From CAYOBW01 sp964402115 (GTDB lineage Bacteria > Verrucomicrobiota > Kiritimatiellia > UBA8416 > CAYOBW01), in assembly GCA_964402115.1 (NCBI GenBank), contig CAYOBW010000256.1:1-10441 (forward strand): a stretch of DNA of 10,441 nucleotides, in the 5' to 3' direction. Numbering within the stretch: position 1 is the stretch's first letter; each line of letters opens with the position of its first letter. Below the pieces are notes generated by a model, which saw nothing but the letters and a program-made list of their open reading frames with translations, was not told the DNA's origin and made no database searches. Shown here one piece after another: positions 6,179 through 10,441 of this stretch. The translations under genes and the position numbers were made by a program.

Positions 6179-7143
6179 GCTTCTCCTCCTGCCGCGCCGC
6201 CGGCTGCCGGCGCGGGGCTCTCGTAGCGGCGCGCGTAGAACGGGTAGCGTTCAGCGGACGCGCCGGGCGGAATGAATTTCCACCGTTTGTAGGACCACAA
6301 CCACTGCTCCGGGTGCTCCCGGATGCGCTGCTCCAGCAGCCGGGTCAAATGCTGGGTCAGCCCCTCCCGCTTGACGGCGGGATCGTCGGGCGCCACGCAC
6401 AGGCCGTGCCCGGTGTACGAGCCGCGGCCATCGGCCAGGCACCACGTCAGGCACACCGGGGCCCGGCTGCGGGCGCAAATCGTGGCGGCGGCTCGCGACA
6501 CGGCCACGGGCAGACCGAAGAACGAAACGAACGTCCCGCCCTCCTCGGGGAGCGTGTTCTGGTCCAGCAGCAGGGCCACCTTGCCCTGCTGCCGGATCAC
6601 CTGCAGCAGCACGCGCAGGGCGCCCTGCCGCGGCACAATCCGCTGGCCGGTAAGCTCCCGCACGTCGATCAGCAGTTGGTCCACGGCCGGGTTGGCCACC
6701 GGCGTCGCCACGCTGCAGATCGTAACCCGGCTCAAGCCGACCGCCAGCCCCAGCGCCTCCCAGTTGCCCAGGTGCCCGCTGACGACCACGACCGCCCCGG
6801 GCTCGAACACGGCGCGCATGGACGGATCCATGTGCACGTGGCGCCGGACGCGCGCCTCGGTCCGCCGGGAGAACCAGAACAGATCCAGCACCAGCAGCGC
6901 GAACGATTGGAAGGCGGAGCGGGCGATGGCGGAGCGACGGGCCGGCGTCAGCGCGGCGCCGAAGGCCAGGTCCAGGTTGGCCAGCGCCACGCGCCGTTCG
7001 CGGCGGGCCAGGAGATAGGCCGCCGTCCCCAGGCCACGGGCCAGGGCCACGACGGCACGGCGTGGCAGCCACGGCAGCAGCGCCGCCCCCAGACGGGTGA
7101 GGAAGCGCTCGCCAAGTTGCCGGAATCTGCTTGCCCGCTTCAT
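6175..7143 (-). CDS. LpxL/HtrB-family lipid A acyltransferase
   Basis: This 322-residue protein probably adds a secondary acyl chain to lipid A (or a related lipid) at the inner membrane. HLGNWE gives the HX4E catalytic pair His124 and Glu129 of the family. LLLDQN (191-196) and the C-terminal HPEQWLWSYKRWK (277-289) are the other LpxL hallmarks. A hydrophobic N-terminal stretch (about 14-46) is the likely membrane anchor, and the last ~14 residues are a low-complexity Gly/Ala tail. I chose the ATG at 7143 because the frame upstream (to 7278) looks non-coding and a GGGAG lies about 9 nt before it. It is the first gene of the operon with mtnP and the ComF-like gene. Which acyl position it modifies cannot be read from the sequence. 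Other family members act on phosphatidylinositol mannosides, less likely here. Confidence 0.9.
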   Translation of the reverse strand: MKRASRFRQLGERFLTRLGAALLPWLPRRAVVALARGLGTAAYLLARRERRVALANLDLAFGAALTPARRSAIARSAFQSFALLVLDLFWFSRRTEARVRRHVHMDPSMRAVFEPGAVVVVSGHLGNWEALGLAVGLSRVTICSVATPVANPAVDQLLIDVRELTGQRIVPRQGALRVLLQVIRQQGKVALLLDQNTLPEEGGTFVSFFGLPVAVSRAAATICARSRAPVCLTWCLADGRGSYTGHGLCVAPDDPAVKREGLTQHLTRLLEQRIREHPEQWLWSYKRWKFIPPGASAERYPFYARRYESPAPAAGGAAGGEA

Positions 7144-7416
7144 GCCGCGAAGCTCCCTTTCGCCATCTGGCAGTCTGTCCAGGACACCCGGGTTCGCCCC
7201 AGCGTCACGACAGCGACGGACCCGGTCGCGGGGCGCCCCCGCCCTGCCGGTGCAGCAGCCAGGGCCGTAAGAGAACACAAACGCCGAAACCGGTCAACGC
7301 TGAAGACAAACAGCACGAGTCTTCGATTCCTCCGACAATTGCCAGCCGGTCGCCGGGTACACAGCTGTCGGCGGCTCGAGCTTCGGCTGGTGCGCGGTCG
7401 GCCTTCTCCGTCGTGG

Positions 7417-7468
7417 GTTCAGGGTGGGGTTACACCCCATCCAGAAATGCAGCCCTGTCGACTAGAGT
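7417..7468 (+). promoter_or_regulatory. Promoter-like element, copy 1
   Basis: Upstream of the first secreted-protein gene: CAGGGT, then TGGGGT-TAC-ACCCCA, a perfect 6-bp inverted repeat (7425-7439), then CATC, then CCCTGTC (7453-7459), and a possible -10 box TAGAGT (7463-7468). It aligns with 9012-9063; 36 of the first 43 nt match and the -10-like hexamers sit at the same spacing. The -35 position (TCCAGA) is poor, so activation by a protein binding the palindrome is plausible. The -10 sits 29 nt before the start codon. Confidence 0.6.
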
Positions 7469-7472
7469 CGAC
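7457..7472. repeat. 16-bp palindrome over the putative -10
   Basis: GTCGACT, a 2-nt centre AG, and AGTCGAC form a perfect inverted repeat that contains the -10-like hexamer TAGAGT. The second copy of the promoter element does not have it. Confidence 0.5.
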
Positions 7473-7482
7473 TGAGATGAGC

Positions 7483-7488
7483 GAGGAG
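7483..7488 (+). promoter_or_regulatory. Ribosome binding site of the first secreted-protein gene
   Basis: GAGGAG ends 8 nt before the ATG at 7497 and supports that start over the in-frame GTG at 7593. Confidence 0.6.
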
Positions 7489-7496
7489 CGTGAATC

Positions 7497-8927
7497 ATGA
7501 ACGTCGATAACAGCAGCATTTCCATCCGGCCCGGCAACGGGCACGGGGCCATTCAACCCTTACGCGGACAACTCCCGGGAAGGTTCGGCGCCGTGGACAG
7601 GATCGCAGGCCCGCCTGCGACGCGCCCCCGCAGTCCCGTCGCGCGGCTGGCCACGACCACCCTGCTCGCGGCCCTCAGCGCCTGCGCGGGGGCGTGGCGG
7701 GCTGCTGCTGGCACCATCGAGCAAGTCGGTACAGGCGCCAGTTGGCCGACCACCTGGAAGGCGTTGGGCACGCAGAACGAGGTCAACGACAGCGTGGCTG
7801 AACAGTTGGATTTCGTCGGCGATTCGTCCAACCCGTGGGGCTATGTTGCCAGCAACAGCGAGTATGTCTTCTTCCGTCAGCGGGTTGACATAGGCACAGT
7901 AGGCGCCTCGACGTTCGGCGATGCTCATTTCGTCCTGATTGACGTGGTGGGGAACGACAGCGACGTCAGCACGACGAAACTCAAGACCAGCCCCACCGAC
8001 GACCATCTGCCGGACTATGCTTTCGCATGGGACTCCAAGTCCAATGACAACGCCAAACACGGCTTGGAAATGCAGATCCGGACATCAGCTGCCGTAACGT
8101 CCTGGGACAGCGTGAGGATGGACGATATTGACGGCGACCCCGCCGCTAAATTGACCGCCGATATCAATGGTGGCAGTCGCACGGGTGATGGTTATGTGCG
8201 CACGATCGACGGGCAAAGCACCACGGCTTTTGGCCTGACTACATTCATCGACTATGCCGTCAAGTGGTCCTACCTGGAAACGTACACCGGCTTGGCCCGC
8301 GGCCAGTCGTGGCGCGTGGCCTTTGGCTCCATTGCCAACGCGACGGATCATAACGCCATCAGTGCGGATGTCGCAGGCGGCGCCAACCCGGCCAGTTTGG
8401 TGACGCTTGGCTGGGCTTCCGTCTCCATCTCGCCAACGAGCTCGGGCATCGATTTGCGCGCCTTCCAAGGCGCGGACGGGGTTTACGTGGAATTCATGGT
8501 GTACGACGTGGAGAGCGAGGGAATCGTCACTCTGACCGTGCTTGGCGCCGACGGCAACCCCGTTTGGACGGGCACGGCGGACGTGGTGGCTTCCGCCGAA
8601 CAAGTCTGCCGCTTCCTGGTTCCCGGTCTGGCCGTGGGCGGCATATATGACTTCGCCGTGCGGGACGAGGTCGGCACGGGTTGGTCCGCTCCCGGCGTGA
8701 CGGTCAGCGCATTTGCCACGGAACTGATCCGCATGTCCCCCTCGGGCACGACACTGTCGTTCAACAGTCTGCCGGGCCGGCAATACGAGATTCAGTGGAT
8801 CGATCGGATGGGCGCCGCGTGGCAACCCGTGACCACGGTGCTGGCGGACAACGACCGCACCAGCGTGTTCGTTTCATGCCCCGAACCGAAAGCGACAGCG
8901 GGATTCTTCCGCGTTCGGCTGAAGTAG
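7497..8927 (+). CDS. Exported protein with unrecognised N-terminal domain and shared C-terminal module
   Basis: This 476-residue protein is probably exported. The ATG at 7497 has GAGGAG 8 nt upstream, the best ribosome site nearby. Before the hydrophobic segment (51-60, LATTTLLAAL) lies an unusually long ~50-residue basic n-region. The sequence LSAC at 60-63 fits a lipobox, so Cys63 may be lipidated; a signal peptidase I cut after the Ala run at 70-71 is the alternative. GTG at 7593 with GGGAAGG 9 nt upstream is a possible shorter start. Residues ~72-310 form a Asp/Asn/Ser-rich, probably beta-sandwich domain (YVFFRQRVD, FVLIDV, DYAFAWDSKSN, HGLEMQI, DINGG, NATDHNAISADVAGGA); I do not recognise it and give no function. 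Residues 313-476 are the module shared with the next gene. There is no PEP-CTERM or LPXTG motif at the C-terminus, which ends FFRVRLK. Confidence 0.82.
   Translation: MNVDNSSISIRPGNGHGAIQPLRGQLPGRFGAVDRIAGPPATRPRSPVARLATTTLLAALSACAGAWRAAAGTIEQVGTGASWPTTWKALGTQNEVNDSVAEQLDFVGDSSNPWGYVASNSEYVFFRQRVDIGTVGASTFGDAHFVLIDVVGNDSDVSTTKLKTSPTDDHLPDYAFAWDSKSNDNAKHGLEMQIRTSAAVTSWDSVRMDDIDGDPAAKLTADINGGSRTGDGYVRTIDGQSTTAFGLTTFIDYAVKWSYLETYTGLARGQSWRVAFGSIANATDHNAISADVAGGANPASLVTLGWASVSISPTSSGIDLRAFQGADGVYVEFMVYDVESEGIVTLTVLGADGNPVWTGTADVVASAEQVCRFLVPGLAVGGIYDFAVRDEVGTGWSAPGVTVSAFATELIRMSPSGTTLSFNSLPGRQYEIQWIDRMGAAWQPVTTVLADNDRTSVFVSCPEPKATAGFFRVRLK
8433..8924 (+). repeat. Shared C-terminal module, copy A
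   Basis: 164 codons (residues 313-476) that align without gaps to 9817-10308, 130 of 164 residues identical by hand count. The first ~100 residues look like a beta-sandwich (GVYVEF, YDVESEG, GADGNPVW, YDFAVRDEVG). The last ~57 (SLPGRQYEIQW to GFFRVRLK) look like the short C-terminal beta module common at the ends of exported proteins of this group. The role is unknown; attachment or sorting is a guess. Confidence 0.85.
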
Positions 8928-8929
8928 GA

Positions 8930-8988
8930 ACGCCCACAGGCACGGCGTGTGTGTGGAGACCCAGCGTGCGGCGTGTCCCCGTGGGCGT
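8930..8988 (+). terminator. Weak inverted repeat after the first secreted-protein gene
   Basis: ACGCCCAC (8930-8937) and GTGGGCGT (8981-8988) form an 8-bp inverted repeat spanning most of the gap between the two genes. The 43-nt loop and the lack of a T-run make a true rho-independent terminator doubtful. Confidence 0.2.
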
Positions 8989-9011
8989 CTTCCACCCTTG
9001 CGCAGGGATGA

Positions 9012-9063
9012 GTTCAGGGTAGGGATACACCCCATCGAGAAGCGTAACCCTGTCACCTATGGT
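9012..9063 (+). promoter_or_regulatory. Promoter-like element, copy 2
   Basis: Upstream of the DUF3494 gene: CAGGGT, then AGGGATACACCCC, then CATC, then ACCCTG (9047-9052) and a -10-like TATGGT (9058-9063). Outer arms CAGGGT and ACCCTG form a perfect inverted repeat. It matches copy 1 at 36 of 43 positions with the same -10 spacing. TATGGT lies only ~7 nt before the ATG at 9070, which means a very short or leaderless transcript if this is the promoter and that is the start. Confidence 0.58.
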
Positions 9064-9069
9064 AGTCGC

Positions 9070-10311
9070 ATGAGTGCAGAAACAAAGGCGATCTGCAGGG
9101 GCCTGATCCTTGCAGCGACCATCATGGTCGCGCATCGCCCGTTGGCGGCGAGTCCGGCGCCAGTCGACCTGGGATCGGCTGCCGGTTTCACGATTCTGGC
9201 CTACTCCGCGATCACCTCGACAGGTGGCGGCGCCGTCAATGGGGATGTCGGGCTGAGTCCAACCACCGGGGGGTCCATCACAGGCTTGAGCAAAGCTCAA
9301 GTGAGCGGAACAATCTATGCGGTCGATTCCTCTGGGCCAACGGGCTCGGTGGCTGACCCTGATCTGTTGACTGCGGCCAAAGCCGCTTTGGACACGGCCT
9401 ACAACGACGCGGCCGGACGACTCGCGGATCGCATCACGTTGACGGCCGACGAGAATCTTGGCGGACAAACGCTCGCCCCTGGCCTCTACGGGTCCGCGAG
9501 TTCGCTGCGCATCGCGGGGGATCTCACCCTCGACGCCAACGGCGACCCGAATGCCGTCTGGATCTTCCAGATGGGATCCACCCTGACTACGGCTGCCGGC
9601 TCAGGCGCCAGCCGCGTCATCCTGGCGGACGGCGCACGGTCCAGAAACGTTTTCTGGCAAGTGGGTTCCTCGGCGACGATTGGCACATTCTCGGTGTTCA
9701 AGGGGACCATCATGGCTGCCGTATCCATCACGCTGGACACCAGTAGCACGGTGGACGGCAGAGCGTTGGCGCGCGGCGGCCAGGTAACATTCAACGGGGC
9801 CTCGGCGGCAAGCCCGCCCACGAGTTCGGGCATCGATCTGCGGGCCTTCCAGGGTGCGAACGGAGTCTATGTGGAGTTCGTGGCGTACGACGTGGAAAGC
9901 GAGGGGCTCGTCACGCTGACCCTGCTGGGCGCCGACGGCAACCCCGTGTGGAGCGGCACGGCGAACGTCGTGGCTTCGCCCGCACAAATCTGCCGCATCC
10001 TGGTTCCCGGCCTGACCGTGGGCGGCACGTACGACTTCGCCGTGCGGGACGAGGTCGGCACGGGTTGGCCCGCTCCCGGCGTGACGGTCAGCGCGTTTGC
10101 CACGGAGCTGCTCCGCCTGGCTCCCACGGGCATGACACTAGCGTTCAGCAGTCTGCCGGGACGGGTCTACGAGATTCAGTGGGTTGACCGGATCGGCGCC
10201 ACTTGGCAGGCCGTGACCGCCTTGCTGGCGGACAACGACCGCACGAGCGTGCTGGTCGCAATCCCCGATCCCAAGGCGCCGGCGGGATTCTTCCGCGTCG
10301 TGCTGAAGTAG
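9070..10311 (+). CDS. Exported DUF3494 (ice-binding-like) protein with shared C-terminal module
   Basis: This 413-residue protein is exported: residues 1-27 form a classical signal peptide (basic start, hydrophobic GLILAATIMVA, cleavage near LAA). Residues ~33-247 match the DUF3494 family (PF11999), the fold of microbial ice-binding proteins: LGSAAGFTILAYSAITSTG near 34-52, VNGDVGLSP, then the repeated parallel-beta pattern with ALDTAYNDAAGR, LGGQTLAPGLY, WIFQMGSTL, FWQVGSSATIG, KGTIMAAVSITL and GRALARGGQVTFNGA. Many DUF3494 proteins are surface or adhesive proteins, so ice binding cannot be assumed. Residues 250-413 are the module shared with the preceding gene. The start at 9070 is chosen for the signal peptide; the frame is open to 8947 and no good ribosome site is seen before 9070, so a leaderless start is possible. 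Confidence 0.86.
   Translation: MSAETKAICRGLILAATIMVAHRPLAASPAPVDLGSAAGFTILAYSAITSTGGGAVNGDVGLSPTTGGSITGLSKAQVSGTIYAVDSSGPTGSVADPDLLTAAKAALDTAYNDAAGRLADRITLTADENLGGQTLAPGLYGSASSLRIAGDLTLDANGDPNAVWIFQMGSTLTTAAGSGASRVILADGARSRNVFWQVGSSATIGTFSVFKGTIMAAVSITLDTSSTVDGRALARGGQVTFNGASAASPPTSSGIDLRAFQGANGVYVEFVAYDVESEGLVTLTLLGADGNPVWSGTANVVASPAQICRILVPGLTVGGTYDFAVRDEVGTGWPAPGVTVSAFATELLRLAPTGMTLAFSSLPGRVYEIQWVDRIGATWQAVTALLADNDRTSVLVAIPDPKAPAGFFRVVLK
9817..10308 (+). repeat. Shared C-terminal module, copy B
   Basis: 164 codons (residues 250-413) aligning gap-free with 8433-8924. Nucleotide similarity is patchy: 72 of 74 positions are identical for 10033-10106 against 8649-8722, well above the surrounding level. 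It ends FFRVVLK. Confidence 0.85.
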
Positions 10312-10441
10312 AAGGGTCGAAACGCTGCGGGGCTCGGCCTTCCACTGGCGGCGTCTGCTGGTGCGGGAGTACGGCACATCGCGGCCGGGTGTGATTTGAT
10401 TTTGTAACAGGGATTTCGAGAAAAAGACAAAAAGGGCTTGT
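10312..10441. other. Non-coding right edge
   Basis: No gene is seen. The last ~50 nt become AT-rich and contain poly-A tracts (AAAAAGACAAAAAGGG), as is common upstream of a promoter, but the window ends before any start codon or -35/-10 pair can be judged. Confidence 0.5.
10375..10403 (+). terminator. Possible terminator after the DUF3494 gene
   Basis: CACATC (10375-10380) and GGTGTG (10388-10393) pair over 6 bp, with one G-T wobble, around a 7-nt loop, followed by the T-rich ATTTGATTTT. It starts 63 nt after the stop codon. The stem is short, so confidence is low. Confidence 0.3.

Larger units (their letters stand above)
7144..7496. other. Divergent intergenic region
   Basis: This ~350-nt region lies between the minus-strand operon and the first plus-strand secreted-protein gene, and no protein-like frame is found. 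On the minus side TTGACC (7297-7292) could be a -35 box for the acyltransferase operon, but no good -10 follows. A 6-bp inverted repeat GAAGAC/GTCTTC is at 7302-7307 and 7319-7324. The plus side carries the conserved promoter-like element at 7417-7468. Otherwise nothing is recognised. Confidence 0.6.

Noticed and set aside
4519..6226. Long plus-strand frames opposite the ComF-like and mtnP genes
   Set aside because: They are shadows of well-supported minus-strand genes and have no recognisable protein features.
7312..7340. TTCGATTC reminiscent of a tRNA T-loop
   Set aside because: The flanking bases cannot form the T-stem and no acceptor or anticodon arm is found.
6313..7500. Plus-strand open frame of 395 codons
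   Set aside because: It is antisense to the acyltransferase gene, Gln/Arg-rich and without motifs. Its 3' end runs through the promoter element.
7477..7500. Seven-codon frame (MSEERES) overlapping the first secreted-protein start by ATGA
   Set aside because: It has no ribosome site of its own, and the GAGGAG inside it is the ribosome site of the main gene. The overlap is probably chance.
8880..10311. PEP-CTERM, LPXTG or type IX-type sorting signal at the ends of the secreted proteins
   Set aside because: The C-termini end FFRVRLK and FFRVVLK with no terminal hydrophobic helix plus basic tail and no PEP or LPXTG motif.
1..10441. CRISPR array, insertion sequence or phage gene
   Set aside because: No regularly spaced repeats, transposase, integrase or phage-type proteins were found. 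The short hairpins in 1-439 are too few and too varied for a CRISPR.

Overview
The window is high-GC bacterial DNA. A lauroyl/myristoyl-type lipid A acyltransferase points to an LPS-bearing Gram-negative. A large exported GH2 glycosidase and two exported proteins with different N-terminal domains but one common C-terminal module resemble what is common in the PVC group (Verrucomicrobiota, Kiritimatiellota, Lentisphaerota). That placement is inference: no rRNA or marker gene is present. I see no tRNA, rRNA, CRISPR array, transposase or phage gene.

Layout. (1) 1-439 has no credible gene but holds several short perfect or near-perfect hairpins. These include two inverted copies of a 24-nt element whose stems differ by compensatory changes. 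(2) 440-3442 (-) encodes a 1000-residue exported GH2-type glycosidase with a glutamine-amidotransferase-like C-terminus. (3) 3580-4364 (-) is a type II toxin-antitoxin pair, a ribbon-helix-helix/UPF0175-like antitoxin overlapping by 4 nt a DUF3368-like PIN toxin. A clear operator palindrome and a promoter lie just upstream. (4) 4495-7143 (-) is a compact three-gene operon: LpxL/HtrB-family acyltransferase, then methylthioadenosine phosphorylase (4-nt overlap), then a ComF-family phosphoribosyltransferase-like protein (25-nt gap). (5) 7497-10311 (+) carries two tandem genes for exported proteins. The first has an N-terminal domain I do not recognise, the second a DUF3494 (ice-binding-like) domain. 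Both end in the same ~164-residue module (about 79% identical by hand alignment), and both are preceded by the same ~50-nt promoter-like element. (6) 10312-10441 is non-coding and becomes AT-rich toward the window edge.

How the parts relate. The mtnP and comF-like genes share a purine-nucleoside/phosphoribosyl theme (MTA salvage, PRPP-type fold), but their link with a lipid acyltransferase looks like operon convenience. The most novel-looking part is the right-hand pair. One regulatory element and one C-terminal tag have been combined with different exported N-terminal domains, suggesting a wider family of co-regulated surface proteins sharing a sorting or attachment module.
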